Origin: Embleya hyalina
Lineage (GTDB): Bacteria; Actinomycetota; Actinomycetes; Streptomycetales; Streptomycetaceae
Length of the DNA: 64,000 nt
Assembly (NCBI RefSeq): GCF_003967355.1
Contig: NZ_BIFH01000018.1
Span: forward strand, 124,001 to 188,000
Reading direction: 5' to 3'
Position numbers and translations under genes: made by a program. The first letter of the stretch is position 1; each line of letters begins with the position of its first letter. Shown piece by piece: positions 26,363 through 34,324 of the stretch. Below the pieces are notes generated by a model. It saw nothing but the letters and a program-made list of their open reading frames with translations. It was not told the DNA's origin and did no database searches.

Positions 26363-27639
26363 CGGCCCGCACCCGCCAAGCGTGCCCGCAGATCGGCGAT
26401 CAACGCGTCCACCTGCGCCAACAGCGCCGGATCCGTGGTGACCGGATCCAGCGTCGCCCGGAAACGCTCGTGCGTGTCGAGCCGCCCCTGGAGGTTCGCC
26501 AACTCGGACGAATCCGCCGCCGAACTCGCCGCGATCCGCAGCGGGTCGTCCTGGAGGTAGAGCACGGGGTCCGACCACGCCTCGCTCTCGTCCGGATCGT
26601 CCCGGGCCAGCGCCTGGCGCGGGGCGGTGAAGGTGGCCGCCCAGTCGATCTCGTGCTCGCCCGGGTCCTCCAGCGTGCCGCGGACGGTGGCGAGCACCTC
26701 CGGATACAGCGCCGCGCAGAATCGATCCGTGTCGTTCAGGTCGACCAGCCTGCGCATGCCCGCGACCGCCGGCAACCCCTGCGAGACGAGGTCGTGGGCG
26801 AGCGAGAGCGTGTCGGACGTCTGCGCCGTCCGACACGCGCCCAGGACCACCAGCCACGGCGCGCACGGGATCAACGCGACCACCAGGTCCGGCAGTTTCA
26901 ACTGCACCGAGCCCACGGGCTCCCCCGCGTCGAAGTCCGCCGTGTGGGCGAAGGCGAGCGTTCGCACACCGCCGGCCGCGCCACCGTGACACAGCAGGTG
27001 CACCAGGTGCGGCTTGGCCGCGGTGATCCGCTTGGCCAACTCCGGCGCGGTACCCGGGAGCACGTCGGCGGTGACGTCGGGGCGGCCGGCCGCCGCGACG
27101 CGGTCGAGCACGGCCCGCTCGGCGCTGATCACATGCAGCCGGGTGTCCAGCGCCCGCGCGTCGGGCAGCGCGCCGGCCGCGAGCAGCGCGTCGAGTTGGG
27201 ACACGCCGGTGCGCCCCGCCGCGGACAGGACGGCGACGATGCGCAGCGGTGGGGTGAACGTGCGGCGATCGACGGGGCTGCGGATCGCGGCGATGCGCAC
27301 GATCGGCCAGCGCGCGTCGAGCGCGATGAACCCCTGCGCCGCGGAGTGGAGTTGTTCCCAGGGCAGCCGGTCGGCCAGGTTCGAGACCATGTGCAGGTAC
27401 AGCGGAGTCGGTCCGGCGGCGGGCGGCCGGGCGAGGGCGGCGCTCAGGCCCTGGCTGACCGCCGGGTGCCGGCACAGCCGTTTCAGCAGCGCCTCGCCCC
27501 GGCCGGCGACGGTGCCGCCGGGATCGGAGACGTCGGTGACCCGATTGGCGCCGAGCCCCGGGATGTTGGCGGGCGCCTCGCGCAGTTTGAGCACGGTGCG
27601 CTCGTCCCCCAGCGGTTCGAAGCCGAGCACGGTGCGCAT
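26359..27639 (-). CDS. CHAT-domain (caspase-like) peptidase
   Basis: The 426-residue protein carries a CHAT domain at about residues 75-330: LHMVSNLADRLPWEQLH (the early ...PWE.L. motif), the catalytic His218 in HLVHLLCHGG, and the catalytic Cys269 in LVVLGACRTAQTSD, followed by SLAHDLVSQGLPAVAGMRR, the usual region after the active Cys. The C-terminal 60 residues are helical and charged. CHAT proteins are caspase relatives often found in toxin or defence modules and as proteases activated by a partner. It overlaps the upstream pseudo-CHAT gene by one base (TGATG) and the downstream peptidase gene by four, so three caspase-fold proteins are made in fixed proportion. Confidence 0.85.
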   Translation of the reverse strand: MRTVLGFEPLGDERTVLKLREAPANIPGLGANRVTDVSDPGGTVAGRGEALLKRLCRHPAVSQGLSAALARPPAAGPTPLYLHMVSNLADRLPWEQLHSAAQGFIALDARWPIVRIAAIRSPVDRRTFTPPLRIVAVLSAAGRTGVSQLDALLAAGALPDARALDTRLHVISAERAVLDRVAAAGRPDVTADVLPGTAPELAKRITAAKPHLVHLLCHGGAAGGVRTLAFAHTADFDAGEPVGSVQLKLPDLVVALIPCAPWLVVLGACRTAQTSDTLSLAHDLVSQGLPAVAGMRRLVDLNDTDRFCAALYPEVLATVRGTLEDPGEHEIDWAATFTAPRQALARDDPDESEAWSDPVLYLQDDPLRIAASSAADSSELANLQGRLDTHERFRATLDPVTTDPALLAQVDALIADLRARLAGAGR

Positions 27640-29096
27640 CACGTCTCCCGGATACGTTCGTCGACGAGCGCGCGCAACTCGGCGATGGCCTGGCCGACTC
27701 CCAGGTCGTACGCCTGCTTGGCGGCCGGGGTCTCGCCGGGGACGCCGGCGGTGCGGACCAGCGACGCCACCTGGTTCTCGATGTAGCGCGTGGAGGAGGC
27801 GACCCACATCGGCACCGAGTCGGCGTTCGCGTAGCGCGCGGTGATCTCGTCGCCGCCGGCCATGCCGAGCGCGTGCGGCAGGACCTCGGTGCTGCTCCTC
27901 GAATCCGCGATCGGCGCCCGCCCGCTGAGCCAGGACATCCCGGGCGCCTCCGGATCGGGCCAGGCGTCGCGGAGCGCGGCGCCGACGAACTCGGGCTGGA
28001 GGTGCACGAACAGCGACGGGTCGCGCGGGATCGGCACGGTGCCCGGTTCGCCGGCGATGAACGCGTGCGCCTGGGCCAACGCGTATCCGGCGGGATCCCG
28101 CGCCACCGAGCTGTAGAACGTCGGCCCGGCACGGCGCAGACCGATGTGGTCGGCCATCATGCGGATCGCCGAGTCGCACGGATTGTCCGGCGGTGAACCG
28201 AGGGACAGCACGGTCGCCCCGACGCGGTCGGCGAGGCGTCGTACCCGGTCGGCGGTGACGAACGCGCGGGTGGACCGGTCGGTGCCCGTCGCGGGATCGG
28301 GGTTCACCGACAGCACCGGTCGGATGCCGTCGAACGTGCCGTCGGTGACGATGTGCAGCGCTCGCACCGCCTTGCCGTCGAGTCCGCCGGCGATCCAATT
28401 GCCCCACAGCGGCGGTCCGGTGGCCGGGCCCGGGCCATCGGGTCGCGGCGGTCCGGACCGGGCGTAGCGCCGTGCGCCGTCGGGGTCGTGGACGTGGATC
28501 AGGTCTCCGTCGCGCCCGGTCGACAACAGCGCCCGCAACGCCTGTTCGCCGCCCCGCTCGGTGAATACGTGTACGTCCACCCGGCCCGCGACGCAGGCGC
28601 GAAGGGAGGCCACGAACGCCGAGAGGTATCCGGCCACCCACGGCGCGTCCGGCGCGGTGGACAGCGCGACCGCCACGGTCCACATCCGTCCCGGATCGGA
28701 TCCGGGCGGCAGGCGATCGGGCACCCGGACCAGCGGCCGACCCGCGGCCGCGACGAGGGCGCCCTCCCACGGCACCCCGCCCAGGTGGCCGTAGGGCGGG
28801 ACCAGCCGCAACCAGAGCGCGGTATCCGCCGGGAACTCGGCGCTCAGGCAGCCCACGACGCCCTCGACCAGATCGTCCGGCACGGTCGGGTCGCACGGGG
28901 GTTCGACACCTTCCGAGAGCCCGAATCCGCCGTAGTCGAAGTCGCCCCGCCAGTACGTCCTCGGGCCCTTCGGCGTCGGGCCCTCCGGGGGGAAGCCGAG
29001 CAGTTCGACCGTCGCGATCGGCGACGCGCGCCCGAGGTCGAGCCGCACCCGAAGCATCGCCAAGTGCCATTTCTCGACCGGGGCCTCGGACATCAC
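27639..29096 (-). CDS. CHAT-like protein lacking the catalytic pair
   Basis: The 485-residue protein follows the CHAT pattern: WLRLVPPYGHLGGVPWEGALV corresponds to the early PWE motif, GDLIHVHDPDG (residues 197-207) to the strand that normally ends in CHG, and GATVLSLGSPPDNP (about 293-306) to the strand that normally ends in the catalytic Cys. At the last position there is Gly/Leu instead of Cys, and the His strand ends in Asp-Pro-Asp-Gly. I therefore read it as a dead CHAT paralogue, perhaps an inhibitor or sensor for its active neighbour, as pseudo-caspases are elsewhere. The similarity is by eye and needs a profile search. The start at 29096 (ATG ATG) lies 75 bases after the hydrolase stop. 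Confidence 0.7.
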   Translation of the reverse strand: MMSEAPVEKWHLAMLRVRLDLGRASPIATVELLGFPPEGPTPKGPRTYWRGDFDYGGFGLSEGVEPPCDPTVPDDLVEGVVGCLSAEFPADTALWLRLVPPYGHLGGVPWEGALVAAAGRPLVRVPDRLPPGSDPGRMWTVAVALSTAPDAPWVAGYLSAFVASLRACVAGRVDVHVFTERGGEQALRALLSTGRDGDLIHVHDPDGARRYARSGPPRPDGPGPATGPPLWGNWIAGGLDGKAVRALHIVTDGTFDGIRPVLSVNPDPATGTDRSTRAFVTADRVRRLADRVGATVLSLGSPPDNPCDSAIRMMADHIGLRRAGPTFYSSVARDPAGYALAQAHAFIAGEPGTVPIPRDPSLFVHLQPEFVGAALRDAWPDPEAPGMSWLSGRAPIADSRSSTEVLPHALGMAGGDEITARYANADSVPMWVASSTRYIENQVASLVRTAGVPGETPAAKQAYDLGVGQAIAELRALVDERIRET

Positions 29097-29171
29097 GACT
29101 CCTTCGATGCGGGCGGCGAAACCGCGGCTTCCCGGCGATTCGGGCCGCGGCGGGTCGGCGGATCCGGTTCC

Positions 29172-30506
29172 TCAGCCCGGTCCGGCCAGGGCGTGCATGG
29201 CCCACCAGGTCGCCGGATTGCTGACGTCGCCGTGTCCGGAGATGGCGGGATTCCCGTCGATCTCGACCCCGCCGTCGACGGCGATCACCCGAAGGCCGCC
29301 GCCGAGGTCGTAGTGCTCCGAACCGGGTACGGCGGCGGATCGCCGGGTGGAGACGGCGTCGACCCCGGCGGGGCCGAACCCGCCCAGTGCGCCGTACAGT
29401 TCCGGATCGCCGATCGCGGCCACACCCGGTTCGCCCAGTTGACCGCCGCGCATCGCGAGATGAAAGAACCGGGTCAGCGGATCGTCGAACGCGGAGAACG
29501 TGGTGAGCAGGGGCCGGTCCACCAGGTCGAGGGCGGCGTGGTAGCCGCCGGAGCGGCCGGTGCCGGCGACGTCGGCCGCGAAGCACCAGCGGTTGACGGC
29601 CGCCTGGAGCAGCAACATCGACCGGGCGGGCCGGGTCGGCGCGGCGGCCACGAGCGCCGACAAGACGACCTTCGCGCCGAACGAGTGGCCGATCAGATGC
29701 AGCCGCACCGCGCTCTCACGCAGGATGTGCGCGACGAGCGGGCCCACCCCCTTGGCGCCCACGTCACCCGCACGGGCCTTCATCGTCCACACCGTCGCGG
29801 TCCGCAGCAGGCTGCGCGGATCGAAGCCGCCGCCCGCGACCAGCAGCCCCGGCGTGGTGGGGTGCGCGACGCCGAAATCGTCCGGGGCGGCCGGTGGGGC
29901 CGCGGCTCCGCCGCCGTCCAACGCCGCCCAGACGCCCAGGAATTCCTCGGCGGTGGGTGGCGGTGAGCCGTCGTCCGGGTCGCGCCCGGCGCGCAGCGAG
30001 TCGAGCACGATCTCGGCGGCGCGTCGCGCGTCGGCGGCGTCGATCGTGGTGCGGCCGTCCACCAACTCGACGAACTCCGGGTCGGATTCGGCCTTCAGGG
30101 CGCCGGTGACCAGCCCGAACATCTCCTCGACCTGCCGGGCTCCGGCACCGTCGGGATCCGGCTCGGCGGCGATGTCGGGGCCGGCCTCCCACGGCATGAC
30201 GAAGCTCGTGGAGGGCCAGATGACGCCGATCAGCAGCGGTTTGTAGTCCGGCGGGAGCGGGAGGGCGAACTGCCGCCGCTGCTCGATGAACCCGTTGACG
30301 AAGCTGCGATAGCGGTCGAGGGCCTGCGCGAACACGTTGTTCCAGCCGTGCGAGAACAGGAAGACGTCGCTCACCCCGGCGAGCCGGTCCTTGATCTCCT
30401 GTTCGGCGACCGGGCTGCGCAGTCCTCCGTCGCGGTCGTAGCGGAGCAGGTAGAGATCCGCCGTCGAGCCCCCTTCGAGCGGAAACTGTTGAAAAGGACC
30501 AGACAT
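29172..30506 (-). CDS. alpha/beta hydrolase, first gene of the CHAT operon
   Basis: The 444-residue protein has an alpha/beta-hydrolase frame: an oxyanion-type strand VFLFSHGWNN at residues 48-57, the strand LLIGVIWPS, and the nucleophile elbow LHLIGHSFGAK with Ser275, followed much later by a possible acid and by His residues near AISGHGD. The long insert between oxyanion strand and elbow (Asp/Glu- and Pro-rich, residues 110-230) is unusual. It lacks a signal peptide. It is 75 bases upstream of the pseudo-CHAT gene on the same strand and most likely co-transcribed. It could be a lipase-type effector cleaving membrane lipids when the CHAT peptidase is active; that is inference. The ATG at 30506 has GGAG about 9 bases upstream. 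Confidence 0.75.
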   Translation of the reverse strand: MSGPFQQFPLEGGSTADLYLLRYDRDGGLRSPVAEQEIKDRLAGVSDVFLFSHGWNNVFAQALDRYRSFVNGFIEQRRQFALPLPPDYKPLLIGVIWPSTSFVMPWEAGPDIAAEPDPDGAGARQVEEMFGLVTGALKAESDPEFVELVDGRTTIDAADARRAAEIVLDSLRAGRDPDDGSPPPTAEEFLGVWAALDGGGAAAPPAAPDDFGVAHPTTPGLLVAGGGFDPRSLLRTATVWTMKARAGDVGAKGVGPLVAHILRESAVRLHLIGHSFGAKVVLSALVAAAPTRPARSMLLLQAAVNRWCFAADVAGTGRSGGYHAALDLVDRPLLTTFSAFDDPLTRFFHLAMRGGQLGEPGVAAIGDPELYGALGGFGPAGVDAVSTRRSAAVPGSEHYDLGGGLRVIAVDGGVEIDGNPAISGHGDVSNPATWWAMHALAGPG

Positions 30507-30733
30507 CGTCCGGCTCCATGTTCGTGCGACAACGGCGCTCCGTACGAGTGCGGAGCGATCCTGCTTCCATGCTTCCCCTCCCTCCGGACCGGGGCAAGCG
30601 GGGGCGGGCCGGTGCGGTCGGGCGGGTGCGGCCGGGGCGCGGCCGTCGGGGCGGACCGGGTCGGGGCCGGGCGCCCGGGGACGGCGGGGGCGAGTCGGGT
30701 CGGGTGGTGCCGCCCGGCCGGGTTCGGGCCGGG

Positions 30734-31732
30734 TCAGCCCGTGTCGCGGGTCAGGAGTCCGGTCGCCTGTGCCTGCACGGTGCCGTTCGGGAAGGCGGTG
30801 TAGTAGTCGTACTTGAGCTTGTTGCCCGGGACCCTGTCGAGCACGACCCAGCCGCCGCGCGCGCACCGCTGCCCCGGATCGCGGACGATGTCCTCGCGCA
30901 GGACGACCCGGTCGGCGCGGACGGCGGCGCGGTCCTCGGTCTCCAGGGTCAGGGTTCCGGAGCAGTTGCCGCCGGGGTAGTCCGACTCGCCGACGACGGT
31001 TCCGGCCTTGCCCACGTGCAGTCGCAGGGTGACGGTGAAGGTGGCGGTACCGACGGCGCTCCCGCGCCAACGCGCGGCGAAGTCGGCCGGCAGTCGGCGG
31101 GTGGTCGGCTGCGCGGTCGGGCGCGGGCTCGTGCTCGTGCTCCTGCTCGGCCCGGAGCCGGTGGGCGGCGGACCGTCGGGCGGCCTCGTGGTGGTCGACC
31201 GGGCGCTCGGACGGGTGCTCGCGCTCGCGTCGGTGCCCGGATTCGTTCCCGGGCTCGCGCCGCCGTCCGGGGAATCGATCGTGATGGTGGTGCCCGGGTC
31301 GGCCTCGAGCAGCACCCGCCCCGGCGAGAACTCCTGGACAACCCGGCCCTCCAGCGTCACCCGCAGCCCCTTCGCGGCGGCCACCCGGTAGACGTCCTCC
31401 TTGACCCGGCCGTCCTCGCGATGCCGGATCACCACGACGAGTTCGTTGCCGGCGGTCGCGGCCTTCCTCGAGTAGTCGACGCCGCCGTCGACGCTGAACG
31501 TGCCCGCCGGGGTGACCCAGCGCGCCCCGAGCGACACGGAGATCTTCCCGCGCGTCGAGATGGAGAACCTGATCGGCCCGATGGCGTAGCCGAGCACCGG
31601 GTCGTCGAGACCCGCCTTCCGCTCGCCGTCCTCGTCGAATCCCAGGTAGCCGCACGACGTGGCGCCGAACAACGCCATCACCGTGCATACCGTGACCAGT
31701 CCCGCCCGTGTCCCGACCCGCCGCACCCGCAT
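30734..31732 (-). CDS. putative lipoprotein with Ser/Thr/Pro-rich linker, unknown function
   Basis: The 332-residue product has a lipoprotein signal (RVGTRAGLVTVCTVMALFG, lipobox GATSC with Cys27). The mature part has a first all-beta domain (about residues 45-150, with GRISVSLG-like strands), a linker of Ser, Thr and Pro (residues 155-215), and a second domain starting RWRGSAVGTATFTVTLRLH that resembles the extracellular C-terminal domains of some Streptomyces Ser/Thr kinases and related envelope proteins. I do not know its role. GGGAGG lies 6-7 bases before the ATG at 31732. It is upstream of the CHAT operon on the same strand, but 227 bases separate them, so it is probably a separate unit. 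Confidence 0.75.
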   Translation of the reverse strand: MRVRRVGTRAGLVTVCTVMALFGATSCGYLGFDEDGERKAGLDDPVLGYAIGPIRFSISTRGKISVSLGARWVTPAGTFSVDGGVDYSRKAATAGNELVVVIRHREDGRVKEDVYRVAAAKGLRVTLEGRVVQEFSPGRVLLEADPGTTITIDSPDGGASPGTNPGTDASASTRPSARSTTTRPPDGPPPTGSGPSRSTSTSPRPTAQPTTRRLPADFAARWRGSAVGTATFTVTLRLHVGKAGTVVGESDYPGGNCSGTLTLETEDRAAVRADRVVLREDIVRDPGQRCARGGWVVLDRVPGNKLKYDYYTAFPNGTVQAQATGLLTRDTG

Positions 31733-31823
31733 CGCGTTCCTCCCCCGAGAACACCCGCCGTGGAGACGAGTATGCGCCCGAAATCGGCCGAACGTGCGGA
31801 AACCGCCTCGGTGGGGGCACGCG

Positions 31824-31858
31824 GGTGTCGCCCGGCGGGGAATCCGCCGGGCGACACC
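31824..31858. terminator. strong stem-loop downstream of the chitinase
   Basis: GGTGTCGCCCGGCGG (31824-31838) pairs perfectly with 31844-31858, leaving the 5-base loop GGAAT. It starts 26 bases after the chitinase stop on the minus strand and should end that transcript before the lipoprotein gene. Confidence 0.75.
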
Positions 31859-31883
31859 GTTCATCCGTGCGTTCGGGCCGGTC

Positions 31884-33401
31884 TCAGCAGGCGCCGAGGT
31901 CCTGCCAGACGCCCCACTGGCCGGTGGTGCCGGGCGTCTCGCCGGTCGTCCACCACTTGGCCTTCCAGGTGTGGCCCTGGTACGAGACCTGTTGTCCGCC
32001 GGTGTAGACCGTGCCGGAGGCCCACGGCGGGGCCGTGCACTGGTGGCCGTTGCCGCCGGTGATGGTGAGCGTGTAGCTCGCCGAGTGGCTGACGGACGTG
32101 CCGACGCCGGTCACCGTCAGGGTGTACGTACCCGAGACGGCCGCCGTCGTCGTGGTGATGGCCAGCGTCGAACTGCCGCCCGCCGTCACCGATGTCGGAC
32201 TGAGCGAGACCGAGACGCCGGTCGGGGCGCCGGAGACGGTGAGGTTCACCGTCTGCGCCGAACCCGCCGTCACCGAGGTGTTCACCGTGCTGGTGGTCGA
32301 GTTGCCCGCGGCGACCGTTCCGGAGGCGGGCGTCGTCTGTACCGCGAAGTCGTCGGTCGGGGTCGTCGTGCCGCTGGTGAACGGCGCGAAGACGTGGCTG
32401 AAGTCCCACTGGTTGCCCGGGATCCCCGAGCAACTGTCGGAGGAGGCACCGCAGTTGCCGCGGTCCCGCTGGAGCGCCCAGAAGGAGAGCGTGTTGATGC
32501 CCTTCGACACCGCCCAGTTGTACACCTGCTTGGCGTTGGCCAGGGTGAACGTCTCGGCCGCGCCGAAGTCGTCGATGCCGGGCATCTCGGTGACGCCGAT
32601 CATGCCCCAGAGCTGCGTGGGGGTCTTGCCCGGGTAGAGCTGCGCGAGGGTGTTGTACAGGCCCTGCGCGGCCGTCTCGGTGTCGTCGGCCATGTTGTGC
32701 GTGGCGTTGTCGTAGTAGTCGAACGTCATCAGGTTGACCACGTCGACCCGCGTGCCGTTGCTCACCGCGTTGCGCAGCAGCGCCACGCTGTTCTCGGCGA
32801 GGCCGTGGGTGGTGGTGGGCAGCGTGTAGGAGATCTCGATCTTGCGCCCGTTGGCCGCGGCCCAGTCCTGGACCAGCTTGATCGCCTTGTTGCGGCGGTC
32901 GATGCCGGCCGTCTTGTCGAGCGCGTCGACCTCGATGTCCATGTCGAGGCGGGAGATGTCGTAGGTCGTGATGACCTTCTTGTACACCTCGGCGATCTGG
33001 TTGACGTCGGTGCAGCTGTCCGCGATCTCGGTGTTCGTGGTGTCCGCGGTGTAGCCGCCGAAGGAGGGGATCACGTCCCCGCCTCGGCCCTGGATCGTCT
33101 TGATGTCGGCGCCGAACGTGGACTGGGCGATCGGCATGCCGGTGTCGCCGTTCCAGTACGCCGTGCAGGAGCCCGAGGTGGCGGTCTGCAGGAATGCCAT
33201 GGTCAGGTGCTTCGCGCCCGACTGGGCGGACAGCGCGGCCGGGCTGTCTCCGGTCCACGCCTCGAAGTAGGGGGCGAAGACGTGCGCGGGCAGGGGAGTC
33301 GCGGCCTGGGCGGGGCCGGCTCCGAAGGCGGTGAGGCTCACCGCCGCGGCGGCGGTGACGGTGGCGGCGACGGCCGCTCGTAACGTACGGAGGAGTCGCA
33401 T
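31884..33401 (-). CDS. secreted GH18 chitinase with carbohydrate-binding module
   Basis: The 505-residue product has a Sec signal peptide (to about residue 33, ending GPAQAAT), then a GH18 barrel with the catalytic motif SRLDMDIEVD in the DxxDxDxE pattern, and VVNLMTFDYYDN as the later active-site strand. From about residue 355 there is a Ser/Thr-rich stretch and a beta-sandwich module (residues 360-450), and the last 50 residues are a CBM5/12 chitin-binding module (PPWASGTVYTGGQQVSYQGH, then KWWTTGETPG). It degrades chitin outside the cell. Two DasR-like sites lie 97-124 bases upstream, so expression should respond to glucosamine phosphates as for other Streptomyces chitinases. Confidence 0.93.
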   Translation of the reverse strand: MRLLRTLRAAVAATVTAAAAVSLTAFGAGPAQAATPLPAHVFAPYFEAWTGDSPAALSAQSGAKHLTMAFLQTATSGSCTAYWNGDTGMPIAQSTFGADIKTIQGRGGDVIPSFGGYTADTTNTEIADSCTDVNQIAEVYKKVITTYDISRLDMDIEVDALDKTAGIDRRNKAIKLVQDWAAANGRKIEISYTLPTTTHGLAENSVALLRNAVSNGTRVDVVNLMTFDYYDNATHNMADDTETAAQGLYNTLAQLYPGKTPTQLWGMIGVTEMPGIDDFGAAETFTLANAKQVYNWAVSKGINTLSFWALQRDRGNCGASSDSCSGIPGNQWDFSHVFAPFTSGTTTPTDDFAVQTTPASGTVAAGNSTTSTVNTSVTAGSAQTVNLTVSGAPTGVSVSLSPTSVTAGGSSTLAITTTTAAVSGTYTLTVTGVGTSVSHSASYTLTITGGNGHQCTAPPWASGTVYTGGQQVSYQGHTWKAKWWTTGETPGTTGQWGVWQDLGAC

Positions 33402-33497
33402 GTGCGTGCGTCCAGACTGTGAGAGGGGACGGACCGCCGTCGCTTCGCGTGGCTCGGCGGCATCGGTATGAGATAGCTCACGCGGTATCCAAGTCAA

Positions 33498-33525
33498 TGG
33501 TCTGGACCAAAAATGGACTAGACCA
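33498..33525. promoter_or_regulatory. two DasR-responsive-element-like sites
   Basis: TGGTCTGGACCA (33498-33509) and TGGACTAGACCA (33514-33525) each differ by one base from the DasR core TGGTCTAGACCA known from Streptomyces chitinase and N-acetylglucosamine genes. Their starts are 16 bases apart. The pair lies about 100 bases upstream of the chitinase start, at the place expected for its promoter. A local A+T-rich flank (AAAAATGG, CCATTTTT) supports a promoter here. Confidence 0.7.
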
Positions 33526-33775
33526 TTTTTGCGAGCCGCGACGCCCCGCCCCTGGCCGGACCCGTTTCGGGGCGGCCGACCACTCGCGTGGGCAATGTTC
33601 GCCAACCCTTTTGTCGCGGGCGCCGGCAGGCCCGGCCGGGTCCCGGTGCGCGCTTGTCGTCGCCGTTGGCGAGGCCGGTGTGTGCCATGAGGGGCGACTC
33701 GCGTCCCGCCGTGGTCACCTTTGGGTTCCTCGGGCACCGGAAAGTGCGTTCTTCCAGGTCAGCGTTCGCTCTCCT
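33526..33775. other. intergenic region between chitinase and RidA genes
   Basis: The full gap from the chitinase start to the RidA start is 418 bases. Apart from the DasR-like sites and a dyad at 33776-33794 I see no gene and no further repeat. A short open frame on the minus strand has no ribosome site or domain. Confidence 0.45.
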
Positions 33776-33794
33776 ATGGTTTCCGAGTAACCAT
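33776..33794. promoter_or_regulatory. inverted repeat ATGGTT-N7-AACCAT upstream of RidA
   Basis: ATGGTT at 33776-33781 and AACCAT at 33789-33794 form a dyad that ends 25 bases upstream of the RidA ATG, next to the ribosome site GGAGG. It could be a repressor site or a small hairpin near the transcript start. Confidence 0.3.
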
Positions 33795-33819
33795 CGGAGA
33801 CCACTACGGAGGTAGCGCC

Positions 33820-34227
33820 ATGGCCGTCACCCTCACGAACCCCGCCGGACTACCGGAGATCGACGTGTATCGGCAGGTGTCGGTCGGCACCGGGTCGAAG
33901 CTGGTCTTCCTCGCCGGGCAGGTGGCCTGGGACGCCGACGGAGTCACGGTCGGCGAGGGCGATCTCGCCGCCCAGGTCGAACAGTGCTACCGCAACGTCG
34001 GCACCGCCCTGGCCGGTGTCGGCGCGACCTTCGACGACGTCGCCAAGCTCACCGTGCACGTGGTCGACTGGACGCCCGACAAGATGCCGCAACTCCTCGA
34101 CGGCATCGCCCGCGCCGCCGCCGCGCTGGGTGTCACGCCGGTGGCCCCGGCCACCCTCCTGGGCGTCGCCGCCCTGGACGTTCCCGCCCATCTGGTCGAG
34201 GTGGAGGCCATCGCGATCCTGGACTGA
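33820..34227 (+). CDS. RidA-family protein
   Basis: The 135-residue product has the RidA (YjgF/YER057c) fold: a strand LVFLAGQVAWDADG, the helix LAAQVEQCYRNVGTALAGVGATFDDVAKLTVHVVDW in order, and the closing VAPATLLGVAALDVPAHLVEVEAIA. The Arg of classical RidA (usually in an ...NRIR.. or R at the end of the last strands) is not clear here, so it may belong to a subgroup that does not hydrolyse 2-aminoacrylate. The ATG at 33820 has GGAGG 8 bases upstream. A 36-base palindrome lies directly after its stop. Confidence 0.92.
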   Translation: MAVTLTNPAGLPEIDVYRQVSVGTGSKLVFLAGQVAWDADGVTVGEGDLAAQVEQCYRNVGTALAGVGATFDDVAKLTVHVVDWTPDKMPQLLDGIARAAAALGVTPVAPATLLGVAALDVPAHLVEVEAIAILD

Positions 34228-34239
34228 ACCGACTTCCCC

Positions 34240-34275
34240 GAACTCCTTGTCCACCGATCGGTGGACAAGGAGTTC
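34240..34275. promoter_or_regulatory. perfect 36-base palindrome between RidA and MMPL genes
   Basis: The sequence is exactly self-complementary; the left half is GAACTCCTTGTCCACCGA and the right half is its complement. It begins 12 bases after the RidA stop and ends 49 bases before the MMPL ATG. It could be a terminator of RidA (no T-tract) or, since the core ACCGATCGGT and outer TTGTCCACC resemble TetR-type operators, a control site for the exporter. No TetR gene is adjacent. Confidence 0.6.
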
Positions 34276-34324
34276 CGTCGGTCGAGGCTGTCGAGCCAAC
34301 CGGCCCGACGAACAGGATTCGGAC

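Noticed and set aside
33518-33718. 66-codon minus-strand frame upstream of the chitinase
   Set aside because: Overlaps the DasR-like site region, has no ribosome site or recognisable domain, and would end inside the chitinase promoter.
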